Shown here: piece after piece, positions 46,801 to 56,078 of the stretch | Layout: each line of letters begins with the position of its first letter | Numbering within the stretch: the first letter of the stretch is position 1 | Source of the DNA: Arthrinium phaeospermum | Lineage: Eukaryota; Ascomycota; Sordariomycetes; Amphisphaeriales; Apiosporaceae | Assembly: GCA_006503535.1 (NCBI GenBank) | Contig: QYRS01000011.1 | Span: 2,294,001-2,358,000 of the forward strand | DNA length: 64,000 nt | Direction of reading: 5' to 3' | Notes under the pieces: model-generated | The model's input: the letters and a program-made list of their open reading frames with translations, nothing else | What the model was told of the DNA's origin: nothing | The model's database searches: none | Made by a program: the position numbers and the translations under genes

Positions 46801-47548
46801 GTATCCCTTTGAGCCATAAAATCGAGCCGGGTACTGAAAGCCATTGCTGAAATTCCGGGAGTTGTGCCAACCACCGACCTGTCCCTTGGTGCCGTAGCTG
46901 ACGGCTCGTGTCAAAGTTGCTTTGGGGATTCGATCTGAGGTAATAGGTCTGTATCTCGCTTCGTTGCTTGTCAAACTCGATGCGACTGGTGATTTTGCTA
47001 GTATCTCTAATAGCAGCAATGATTTCTTTCGCGTGGCCTTCTTCCTGTAACAATAGTCGCTGTGTGGCGTCCAGGGAGCTGGTAGACAGGGCGATAAGTT
47101 CTCTTGCGTGATCTCTTCCTTGTGACGATAGCCCTTGGATGGCTTCAAGGGAACTGGCAGACAATGCCATATTGATGGTGTCCTTGTGTCGAGACAAGTC
47201 TTCGTGCAATTCCTTGATACGCCGCGCCTTGAATGACCAACGGAGGGTGCTTGCTGTACTGGCTTGGTGTTCCCTCAAGAGGTCGATAATGTCATTCAGG
47301 GTCCTCTCGCATGATTCAAGATAAATATTGCCGTATTTGCTTGCAAATGTCTGATTGTCAAGTGTGTCTGCAAGACCCTTGAGGCTATTGAGAAGACCCC
47401 TGAGCATGATGACCTCCTTGGCCAGCTGTTGACTCTCGATCCCTGCATTCTTGACAGATTTGCCATAATTCATAAGGCGGGTGAAGACAAGATCTGTCAA
47501 GCTGATCAGACCAGCGATGCTTGCAGCAATAGACAAAGGGTCTGCCAT
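40900..47548 (-). CDS. NACHT-ankyrin STAND protein (NLR-like), 2176 residues
   Basis: A signal-transducing NTPase of the fungal NLR-like class; relatives act in heterokaryon incompatibility and xenorecognition. Three exons, 47548..46203, 46139..42225 and 42169..40900, sum in phase to 2176 residues. Intron 2 is 55 nt with a GTAAGA donor; it removes a stop that would otherwise split the gene into 1302- and 442-codon ORFs. Residues 1-150 are the STAND N-terminal helical domain (MADPLSIAASIAGLISLTDL). The NACHT domain has Walker A GIPGAGKT (about 246-256) and Walker B HVFLTVDGIDEC (about 346-357). A helical region follows, with SHFSVLEFLGG typical of NACHT C-flanks. From about residue 680 to near the C-terminus there are many ankyrin units, for example TLLHCAIGDIYECSEPEIVK, NSLHLASLRGHVSVLEFYET, TSLHFAAMNGKYVVAKALIK and SALHLAALLRPHFTSYLLNA. 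The gene is intact. Confidence 0.92.
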
Positions 47549-49051
47549 TGTCTGTATCTCAAGGCAGGATCAACTCTGAACAACAGCGCGGAGGAGGAGA
47601 TAGTAACATTAAGAGACTGGCATGAAAAGTTGATTCACTTGAACACGCAATAGAAATGCCAAGTTAGTCCGACAGGTGCGAGTGTAGGGGGGCATCAGCG
47701 ACCGGAACTAATGGATTCAAAGCTGGCATTCCAAGTAACTTCAACAAGTCCCAGTTAGATGCTGTGTAACCCCTGGGCGAACTCGGCTCCCCCACAAAAA
47801 CTGACCATCATCAGCAGTGGAGGGTGGCACTAACAACGAACCATTGGACCAGAGCGTCTGTAATGCATGATCTGATGCAATACGATATGAATGATATGAG
47901 ATGTCCCTCATTTCTTCGTAGGCTGCCTAAGCCAAGATATTCCAGTTTGCCTAACATACTGGCGGTGAAAAGCCCGGTGATCTGCCTTGGTTGCCCGAGA
48001 CAGTAGACATCGTTACTAGTCGTGGAAAACCCCTGTCTCGATCCCCATTGTTTGAGCATGAATGGATGGCAATGGGATTACTGGCTGGCAACACAGGAGC
48101 TGGAGGGAGCTCTGTGGAATAACGTTCCCGATATGCACAACTGCAGTTGAATAGCGACAAATGCAAGCAATACAAGTCCGTCGCGAGACGGAGAAACTTG
48201 AGAGTTTCGAATGATAGTATCAACCAATTCGATTATTTACTAACCTAGAGACAGCTGAACTTCGACTGCATGCGGTACCTCTAAGGCAAATATGGAAGGC
48301 AGCAATGAGCTGCTAGTTCAACCTGCAGATACGAGAAATCAAACCAACAAGGCAGACAAATCTGCCTGGGCGACTCCAACTGCCCGTGGCAGTGAGCTTG
48401 GGACTTGGACTAAAAACTCGCTTAGTGTGAGCCGAGAACAATCCATCAGCCAACGTGCAGCATTTCCAGGCAATTGAGGCCTAGCCTGGATTAGTACGAT
48501 CTTGTATGTCAATGGCGAAATCTACGTCAAGGATGGGCCAGCAGTAGAAATCAGCCCAACGCAATTGGCAAATGTATGTATTGCAAACCTCTATGGTATC
48601 ATCGGTCTTTTCCCCAGCGCGCGCAATCGCAACAACCCCCAAAAGCCAACGCGCTCGCTATTCGGAATCCCCAATCATGTGAAACAAAGCAGAAAAATCG
48701 AAGGGGAAGAGACAATTCTACATATTCTCTCTCGTGGGGTGGGCGAAACAAAAAAAGGGGACGCCACCTTATGAAATGCTATGCTGCTGTGGTATCATGT
48801 GGGCGGATTGGGGGGTTCCTAAAATGTCGTAGACATTCCCCCCTAAAGCACATATCTCAATAATACCCAGTACGCCTGTCGTCAATGGTTTTTTGTGTTG
48901 CGTGTGTTGTGTGTGACAATCCCCCGTTGAAGTCGCTGTTTGGCTCTTCTTCCTGGGCCGAATTCCTTCCCTTATATCTTCTAAAACCGGTCCCTATAGA
49001 AATCCATCGCTGAAGAATCGAAAAAAGGGGGGAGCTTCAATCCCGTCTGTA
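47549..49051. other. intergenic, no gene seen
   Basis: Upstream region of the STAND gene and 3' flank of the next gene. Short ORFs only and no RNA gene recognised. Confidence 0.6.
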
Positions 49052-50399
49052 CTAGCGCATCGGGGCTTGGTGCCTCATCCTGATAGGCTTTAGCTTCATC
49101 TGTATCGTCTTGGGATCGAACTTCTTCGCCTGTGGGTCCCAGTAGGCCCAGATCTCCACCGTCATGGTTGCGGTTGGGCAGGTCACCTCCACGAGCCCAC
49201 TAACCCCGATGGAGCCCCGCGGCGGTAGGTTGCCCGCGGGTCTCCAGGTCTGTCCGAATTTCCGCTTGAAGGTCTCCCAGGGACCGCTGGTGTGATCCGA
49301 CATCTGCCGGATGCCGTATATGTCCTTTGCGCTCGCGGGCTTGCCCAGAGTGGCACCAGTACCAGCCTTGGGCCCTGGTCCACTGGGGTCAGGCGTGGTC
49401 GTGGAACCCGACGAGGTCGAGGATGGCGCCATAGGAGAAGAAGAAGTCGTTTCAGATCCGTCTACGGATTGTGTCTTGGGCGAGGCCAGGGGACTTTGCT
49501 CCTTGGCGTCGGGCGCTTTTGGCTGGCCCTTGGCGAGCTGCCTGCGGATCTTATCTAACGTCGCTTGTACATCTGCTGAGGGTTCGCGCGATTGCGATTC
49601 GAATCCGAAATACTTAGCGGCCGAGCTCAGGTTTTGCTTGAAGAGCGCGGTGGTGAAGGCCCAAGTGGACAGTGTCATAGCAGTGGGCCACAAGACATTC
49701 CTCAGTCTCAAAGCTACCGTTGTGTCAACGGTCTCTGTCGCAAGGACGATGCCTTCGTCACCAAACTCGATCCTAGAGGGAGTGAAATGTCAACAACCCA
49801 GATCGGGAACTAGGAAGGAAGTAGGGAATGGCTTACACTCGTCTCTCAAAGGTTGGTGGCGGCCGGTATGGGAAATGCAGTTCCAGCCAATGCCTCCGAA
49901 CCGACATGTTCCTGCCGAACCTCTGTTTGATTTGCGGGTGGTTCTGAAGCGCCGTGCGGGCCATTTCCGCCAGGCTCTTCCTAATGCCTTCCATCAGATC
50001 CTTGTCCTTTGCCACCTTGATAAACATCTGCCATTCCGGGTCGGTGCCTCTGTATGGCATGGGCTCAACCAACTTGGTGGTCAAGGGTAATGGAATAGTG
50101 AGTGGCCCGGAGTCGTCTTCCTCCATGTCCTTCTTGAGTTGTTTGCGCTCCTGCGGTGACATGGAAGCGATCTGCTGCTCGAGCAACTTGCCGATCTGGC
50201 CCGAGACGGCGCGCGTGTATACATTGTATGCAACGTAGTAGGCCATGCACGCACCCAGGAAATGCCATGGTTTGAACCATCGCCGCCGTATCTTGACCCG
50301 TTGCAGGCGTATCGTCTGGGGTTCTGGGCCGGTCTTGAATTTGGATATGCGCGAACCGAGAGCCAGGATGTTCGATCGGGATCGGAAGAGTCCCAACAT
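49052..50399 (-). CDS. two-helix membrane protein, unknown function
   Basis: Exons 50399..49837 and 49772..49052 join in phase (FERR|VIEFGDEG) to 427 residues. A basic, Ser/Arg-rich N-terminus (MLGLFRSRSNILALGSRISK) could be a mitochondrial presequence. It is followed by one hydrophobic helix (WHFLGACMAYYVAYNVYTRA, about 55-75), a helical acidic region (LEQQIASMSPQERKQLKKDM), a conserved-looking segment (YRGTDPEWQMFIKVAKDKDL), a second hydrophobic helix after intron 1 (NVLWPTAMTLSTWAF), a Ser/Thr/Pro-rich linker and a C-terminal beta-type module (VSGLVEVTCPTATMTVEIWA). Some longer ORFs upstream of ATG 50399 lack coding character. No family is recognised; a mitochondrial inner-membrane protein is a guess. 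Confidence 0.75.
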
Positions 50400-51265
50400 G
50401 ATGGGCAATTTCGGGTGGCACGCCTCGATGGCGGCCGGGCAGAGGGATCGGGACAAATTCAAGGGCTGGTCGTCGGTTGGTTGTGATGCGACGTCGTGCC
50501 GAGGGTCGATACGATGTGTAGAGATGCCGTGCGCGGGCAGGCAATGCTTGCTGCTTGCTAAGCCTTGCGTCGTCGAGATCGGTGGATCACGAGCCAAGAA
50601 ATGACGTCGCCCAAGGGTCGGATTGGGGCAAAAATGAATGCGAATGGGCTGGGAACAAATATCGCAAAGGAAATGAAGAAGTTGCCTGTTGTTTTTGGTC
50701 GCCAAGATTTGTTGGTCAGGCAGAGGAATATGATCTGGTCGGGTGCATCTACCAAACGTCTTGTCTTTCGCCGCCAGCGGACCGGTAACGACTTAAGATA
50801 GGGTCGGGAAGACCCTTGTCGAAAGAGTCAGAGTCAGACAGTGCTTGCCTTCCACTTTCAATTGCTCTGGCCTCGACTTTACCAGACTGTTGGTTGGACT
50901 TGCCGGGCCAGTTCTGGAAACAACGTCGGAATTTATAAGATGCACTGTATTCAACACAGTACTGGAAATGCTGCCCCAAGCCGCTTATTCCAGACGGGAG
51001 CGTTTATTCCACAGTGGTCCAGCCAGCTAGTCAGGGGAGGTCTGTGCCTTCCAGCCAGTCGCTGTGGCTGATGCGTTGATTCTATGGCACCAGGGAGCTC
51101 CATACTAACTTACTACCTGACGTCTGCCGCAGCTCGCTCGCATCGAGAGGTTGTTTCTTGTTATCATTCCCGTCTGAGTTAATTAATAAAAAGTTGCTAT
51201 ACCGACAGGCCGCTTCTCTTCATCACACTGTCGGTATCACCCCCAGCTTCTCTTTTTTATACACG
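50400..51265. other. divergent promoter region
   Basis: Shared upstream DNA of the two-helix protein (-) and the Vps3844-like gene (+). A pyrimidine-rich leader with CTTCTC precedes ATG 51266. No other gene is supported. Confidence 0.55.
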
Positions 51266-52426
51266 ATGAAGTTCACCAGCTTCCTGGTGCCGGCGTTTGC
51301 TGGCCTGGCCGTCGCCGAGACAGCTGCATCGCAACCTTCCACCGAAGCCTACATCCTGCGCGAGTCGCGGCCCGCTTCATCATCAAAGGACGCATCGTCG
51401 TCGCCGTCGATATCCTCCAATGCCGCGCAGGCCATCCTCTCGAGCCGCCTGTCGGCCAACGACAAGCTGTCGCAGGACATTTCCGAAGCCGAGTACGATG
51501 TCATGAACCGATTCGGCAAGCCGGCCGCGAAGCTCTTCGGCGAGGACGACGCGAGCGCCGCCCATCAGCTCGTCATCCTCTACAAGGGCGTCGACGCCGA
51601 GAACACCAAGGCCCTCAAGAAGGCCCTCAACGGCGCCTCGCCCTCCTTCACCTCCTCCTCCTCGTTGAACTACTTCCCGTCCGCGAGCCGCAACAACAAC
51701 AACAAGTGCAAGTTCGAGGACGCCATTGATCCCGCAAAAGACGCATGCTGGCAGGGCGTCTCGCGCACCCAGTACCTCGAGATCGACCTGTCCAAGGACG
51801 CCAAGTCGACCGCGGCCCTGTCCAAGAACATGAAGAAGCTGCAGTCGCTCGCCCAGAGCGGCCAGATGGAGACCCTGATCCTCATCCACCCGTCCGCGCA
51901 GGCCGCGTCCGCCGGTCCCGAGCTCCGCCGCCGCGACCACAAGTCCGAGATCGTCCTGACCGACAAGAAGACGGCCGCCGCCGCCACGAAGCCCACGGCC
52001 GACAACAAGGCCAAGGCCCAGGCGTCGACCTCGCCCGCCACCCCCTTCAAGGACGGCAAGAAGAACAAGGGCGGCCTCTACCCGGCCTGCTTCTCGTCCC
52101 AGGACGCCTGCAACTCGGCCACCAACAACTGCACCGGCCACGGCGTGTGCGAGAACAAGTGGTCCGAGGGCACCGCCAAGAGCTGCTTCTCGTGCCGCTG
52201 CCTGGCCACGACGGAGAAGCAGGCCAACGGCCGCCCGAGCATCTACCACTGGGGCGGCGGCGCCTGCCAGAAGCAGGACGTCAGCACCCCCTTCTGGCTG
52301 CTCGCGGGATTCACCATCATCATGCTCTCCATCGTCGGCTTCTGCATCAACCTGCTGTTCCAGGTCGGCGAGGAGCCCCTGCCTGGCGTCATCGGGGCCG
52401 GTGTCTCACGTGGCGGATCCAAGTAA
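51266..52426 (+). CDS. Vps3844-like ER/vacuolar-sorting membrane protein (DUF3844)
   Basis: A single exon of 386 residues. A signal peptide (MKFTSFLVPAFAGLAVAETA, residues 1-18) is followed by a Ser-rich lumenal domain with ILSSRLSANDKLSQDISEAE and HQLVILYKGVD. The Cys-rich Vps3844/DUF3844 C-terminal module follows: GGLYPACFSSQDACNSATNN, CTGHGVCENKW, SCFSCRCLATTEK and WGGGACQKQDVS. Next is a transmembrane helix (PFWLLAGFTIIMLSIVGFCI, about 347-370) and a short cytosolic tail. The EGF-like Cys spacing plus one C-terminal helix defines the family, known from fungal secretory and vacuolar membranes. The reading upstream of this ATG is untranslated leader. GC3 is strong throughout. Confidence 0.9.
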   Translation: MKFTSFLVPAFAGLAVAETAASQPSTEAYILRESRPASSSKDASSSPSISSNAAQAILSSRLSANDKLSQDISEAEYDVMNRFGKPAAKLFGEDDASAAHQLVILYKGVDAENTKALKKALNGASPSFTSSSSLNYFPSASRNNNNKCKFEDAIDPAKDACWQGVSRTQYLEIDLSKDAKSTAALSKNMKKLQSLAQSGQMETLILIHPSAQAASAGPELRRRDHKSEIVLTDKKTAAAATKPTADNKAKAQASTSPATPFKDGKKNKGGLYPACFSSQDACNSATNNCTGHGVCENKWSEGTAKSCFSCRCLATTEKQANGRPSIYHWGGGACQKQDVSTPFWLLAGFTIIMLSIVGFCINLLFQVGEEPLPGVIGAGVSRGGSK

Positions 52427-52780
52427 AGTCTAGCTAATCGACCGCCGTGGAAAGGATATAAGTTAGTTGTTGGTTGGGATATCCACCAGAGACGAGACTG
52501 GGGACGACATAAGAGTGATGGGAGAGCGCATGGTGGAAGGAGTAGAGATGGAAAGCATCACAACAAACCTTTGTTTTTTAACTGCCCCCTTTTCTATCTA
52601 TAAGGGTAGTGTATCATAAACTGTACGGATACCGGGATGGGTGTGCATAGGCTGCACCTTGTTTTTTGAGCAACTTGAAGAAGGACAAATGCAAACTGAT
52701 TTCGCTAGAACTCCTCGTCTTACTTGATGTGACATGTTTGACCTGCCGTTGGGTATCTATCTCTGTAGGCTTCTTCTCTA

Positions 52781-52962
52781 TCCCCTTGATGGCGAGAACG
52801 CTGCTTTTCGTACAGTACTTCCCTTGGATAATTGATAGGCCAGTTTATCCAATCGGGTATTCCATTCAACGGAATAAACGTTATGCCAATAGCACCAATT
52901 GATCCCTGGTATGTACAGTACAGCATAATCTGGTGGGAGCAGCGTTCTCGCCATCAAGGGGA
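52781..52962. mobile_element. MITE-like element 2, palindromic, perfect 25-bp terminal repeats
   Basis: The left end begins TCCCCTTGATGGCGAGAACG and continues CTGCT; the right end is its exact reverse complement for 25 bases. TA flanks both ends (52779-52780 and 52963-52964), as for Tc1/mariner-type insertions. Inner arms are also partly complementary (GTACAGTAC near both ends; TTGGATAATTGAT against CAATTGATCCCTGG), so the 182-bp unit can fold into a long hairpin. It has no ORF. It lies 20 bases past the stop of the Ntr2-like gene, probably inside its 3' UTR. Confidence 0.85.
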
Positions 52963-52982
52963 TACATACGCGTTTTCTTATA

Positions 52983-54440
52983 TTACATTTCCATCGGATC
53001 CGTCCTCACCGGTGTCGCCCCAAGACTTTCCAATCCTCGTCCAGGCGTGTCTGCTGGCCTTACTTGGTCTAACAAGGACTTGGCAGCCGCGACACTATCA
53101 CCATTCTCAGGCTGGGCCTCGCCGCCGTCCCCTGGGTTGCTAGTGATAGATGGCCCGCCACCACCCACCAGGCTCTTGTACCGCTCCCCGGCATCGTTGA
53201 GCAGCTTCTGGACCTCGGGCTCCCTCCTCTCGATGCCTTCCCGCTCCGTCCTCAAGTCGTTGATGTGGGCCCGCATCCGCCTCAGCTCGAGCTCTTTGCG
53301 GCCCATCTGGGCCTTGAACTCCTCCACCAGCACGCTCAGGTCGGGTAAGGGGGTGATCTTGGGTGGCACTTGTATCGCGGCGCGGTCCACGCCCAGCCGC
53401 CGCCGTTGCTGCTCCCGTTCGTCCGCCAGACCGTCCATGCCGGCCCGCGTCTGCGCCACCTCGTACGCCGCCCGCCGCTCGGCTTCGCTGTCGTCGCTGG
53501 TGTCCTCGTCTTCCACGCCTTCGGCCGAGGCGATCATGGCCGCCATGTCGGAGCGCTTCTTGCGGCGGGCCGCGCGCTCGGCTTTCTTGCCCAGGGACAG
53601 GCCGCCGTCTTCGACGAAGAAGGAGTCGTCGTCGTCTAGGTTGTCGTCCGCCACCAACCGTTTTTCCTTCTTGGTGGAGATGGTCGACTCGGCGGGTTTG
53701 CGGGACAGGACGGCCAGGTAGGAATCGCCGGTGCCGCGCTCGTCGTCGGAGAGGGAGATGAAGTCATCCCCGCCGGCCTTGGCTTGGGCGGCTAACCGCA
53801 GTCTCCGCGCCTTCTTCTCGAGAATCTCGGCGTCCGTCAAGACTGCCGTCTGTGGTTGAGTGGGGAAATCGCCTGCCGTGGTCATCGCGGTCTCGACGAC
53901 GGTGGCGCCCTCGAGCTCGGACGGGTCCAGCGACATTTCCACGTCATCATCATCGCCGTCGGTGCCGGTGCCTTTTAGACTGCTCAGGTTGGCTGGTGTA
54001 TTGGGCGTCGAGCTCTGCAGTTCGGACAGGTATTCTTTGCTGTAGCGTGGCCGGTCTTCGTCCGTCTCCATGGAGCGCAGAGGCAGCCGGCTGTTCTTGG
54101 TAATGCCCTTCTTGTAGGCGCTGTTTTCCGTCGCCGCGACGGTCAAGGGGTTGACCTTCTTGGGCGTGTACGGGAGCGGTTCGTTTCCGAGCAAGATCGA
54201 GTCCTCATCGTCGTCTCCTGTCGCAACTGCTGCGCTGGGACCAAAGGAGAGTCGGGAGCTGGAGCCGCGCTTCTTCAGCTTGGAGGAGCCGGCGCGTCCG
54301 CCGAGTGACGGGCGGATGCGCGGTGGGGCGCCATCGTCGTCGTTTTCTGTTATTGATGTCGTCGATTGTTGGGGATCGGCGGTCGGCTCGTCGTCGTCTT
54401 GCACCTTGATCTTACGCGCCTTTCGCTTTGCGCCAAACAT
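52983..54440 (-). CDS. Ntr2-like spliceosome-disassembly protein (Nineteen complex-related 2)
   Basis: A single exon of 485 residues beginning MFGAKRKARKIKVQDDDEPT, then a long acidic, Ser-rich region. The NTR2/PAXBP1-like core is seen as VNPLTVAATENSAYKKGITK, RPRYSKEYLSELQSSTPNTP, DAEILEKKARRLRLAAQAKA, DFISLSDDE and a helical region DEREQQRRRLGVD. A coiled coil follows at about 370-415 (ALIVEEF-type helix with AQMGRKELELRRMRAHINDL). Known family role: with Ntr1 and Prp43 it helps release the intron lariat from spent spliceosomes in the nucleus. The motif order matches fungal Ntr2 homologues; yeast Ntr2 is shorter. It is transcribed divergently from the SmG gene. Confidence 0.85.
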   Translation of the reverse strand: MFGAKRKARKIKVQDDDEPTADPQQSTTSITENDDDGAPPRIRPSLGGRAGSSKLKKRGSSSRLSFGPSAAVATGDDDEDSILLGNEPLPYTPKKVNPLTVAATENSAYKKGITKNSRLPLRSMETDEDRPRYSKEYLSELQSSTPNTPANLSSLKGTGTDGDDDDVEMSLDPSELEGATVVETAMTTAGDFPTQPQTAVLTDAEILEKKARRLRLAAQAKAGGDDFISLSDDERGTGDSYLAVLSRKPAESTISTKKEKRLVADDNLDDDDSFFVEDGGLSLGKKAERAARRKKRSDMAAMIASAEGVEDEDTSDDSEAERRAAYEVAQTRAGMDGLADEREQQRRRLGVDRAAIQVPPKITPLPDLSVLVEEFKAQMGRKELELRRMRAHINDLRTEREGIERREPEVQKLLNDAGERYKSLVGGGGPSITSNPGDGGEAQPENGDSVAAAKSLLDQVRPADTPGRGLESLGATPVRTDPMEM

Positions 54441-55174
54441 CTTGACTGTATTGATTGGACTGGTTGGGGAGGTAGATGGTGGAAGTTGGAGCTCGCTTCC
54501 TTATCAGTGTCGTAGGCGGCAAGTGGCTAATCGATAATAATTAAGCTTATCGCCTTGCGCCTAGAGCCTACCTTAGCTGGGGACTTGGAACTTGAAGCTG
54601 CAGCAGCAGGCATCCAGACAAATCGCATCAGAACCAGATTACTCCAAAGTTGGAATATTGGGATCGCAATTGCATGAAAGTCAGGATTTGATTTTAATTA
54701 TCTTGATCGATCTTTATGAAGTGGCTATTAATCCATATCAAAGCCCCATGAGATTAGACAAACGGTTGTGCCATTGTACGACTCCTCTATCTAATACTTG
54801 CGTATGAATTGCTTCTTGTCCTCGATTGATTTGAAGACATCTGTAGGTTAGAGCGTACCCATGGCTTCTGTACCAATGCTTGGTGCAATATCCAAGCACC
54901 AAGCTGGAAGACTGAGCCGCTGCCGCCCTCCACTGAACAATGATGGTTTAGGTGGGTACAGGCCAAGCTGACTATCGATAAGCAGCTAGCTCAGTGCTTT
55001 GCGCGTAGCCAGGCTAAGGCGCGAGCAAGTCTCCAGCGGGATGGGAATTGAAGCCTTGCAATTATTAGCCAATCGACCACTCCACGAACAACACAACAGC
55101 GACGTTTGTGCTTTGTGTCCGACCACGACAGCTTTTCTCCCATTCCAGACCATTTCCTCCGCACAACCGCGAAA
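54441..55174. promoter_or_regulatory. bidirectional promoter region of Ntr2-like and SmG genes
   Basis: About 730 bases between the divergent starts at 54440 and 55175. No coding sequence and no clear TATA box on either side. A pyrimidine-rich stretch precedes the SmG ATG. Confidence 0.5.
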
Positions 55175-55620
55175 ATGGCCCCCGCTCAGCCCGAACTCAA
55201 GAAGGTAGGTTGTTCGCAAAACCCTCTCGCCGTCCAGCTGCAGCAGGAAGCTAACCCGCCTGATCCAGTACCTCGACAAGAGGCTGTTCGTCCAGCTCAA
55301 CGGCAGCCGCAAGGTGATCGGTATCCTCCGAGGCTACGATGTACGTTCTCGATCACGACCCCCTTCTCGGTCGCGCAACTTGCTAACCGGTGGTACACCC
55401 AGGTCTTCCTGAACATTGTTCTGGACAACGCTGTCGAGGAGAAGGACAACGGCAACAAGGAGACGTTAGGCATGGTGGTACGTGACTCTTGACTCTTCTA
55501 CGAACTGCTGCCACTAGAGTATGCGAGCTAACTTGTGTTCCCGGGCAGGTCATCCGCGGAAACTCGGTCGTCATGCTGGAGGCCCTCGAGCGCATCGGAG
55601 GCGGCGACCGCGACAAATGA
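55175..55620 (+). CDS. SMX2: small nuclear ribonucleoprotein SmG
   Basis: A core Sm-ring protein of the spliceosomal U snRNPs. Four exons, 55175..55204, 55269..55340, 55403..55477 and 55549..55620, give 82 residues. Sequence landmarks are MAPAQPELKKYLDKRLFVQL, the Sm1 motif RLFVQLNGSRKVIGILRGYD with FLNIVLDNAVE, and the Sm2 motif VIRGNSVVMLEAL. Length and the IRGNS signature separate SmG from LSm7 and other Sm paralogues. Three introns in a 249-nt coding sequence are usual for this gene in filamentous fungi. It is divergently paired with the Ntr2-like splicing gene. The symbol is that of the yeast orthologue. Confidence 0.95.
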
Positions 55621-56078
55621 GCGAACGATTTCTAGGCACAAACGAATCTAAAGCAACGAAGCGCCGGGCATGGCACAGATCTTGATACCCCAGGCCAGTT
55701 CCCCATGGCGACAAAAGGGCCATGGATTGGACATATCAGTTATGGCATCAGATGCGAGCGACGAGATGGGCGTTTAGGCGATGGACCAGAGCTTTTATAT
55801 CTCCATGTACGTCGGACTGCTCGTAGAAGCAGCGAAAATGAAGAATACATTATTGCCAAACTGCTGAAGCTGTTAAGTTGAACGCGAGAAATGGTTGGTG
55901 TATCCCCATGCATTATATGTTCAATATACATGGGGACATACTTATTGGCATGCTATATCATTATGCAACACTGTCTAGATGAAAGATATTATTGTTTGAA
56001 ATTCGGAAATTTGAATATGTCCCATACTTGTTCAGGCCAATATCAAATATAGTTCTAATACAGCAACACCGTATCTTC
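55621..56078. other. intergenic between convergent genes
   Basis: 3' flanks of SmG (+) and the Gfd2-like gene (-). AT-rich at 55900-56070. Nothing recognised. Confidence 0.6.

Noticed and set aside
50997..51030. GCGTTTATTCCACAGTGG as a fourth MITE-2 fragment
   Set aside because: Only about 13 bases match the MITE-2 core, which is too little to separate from chance.
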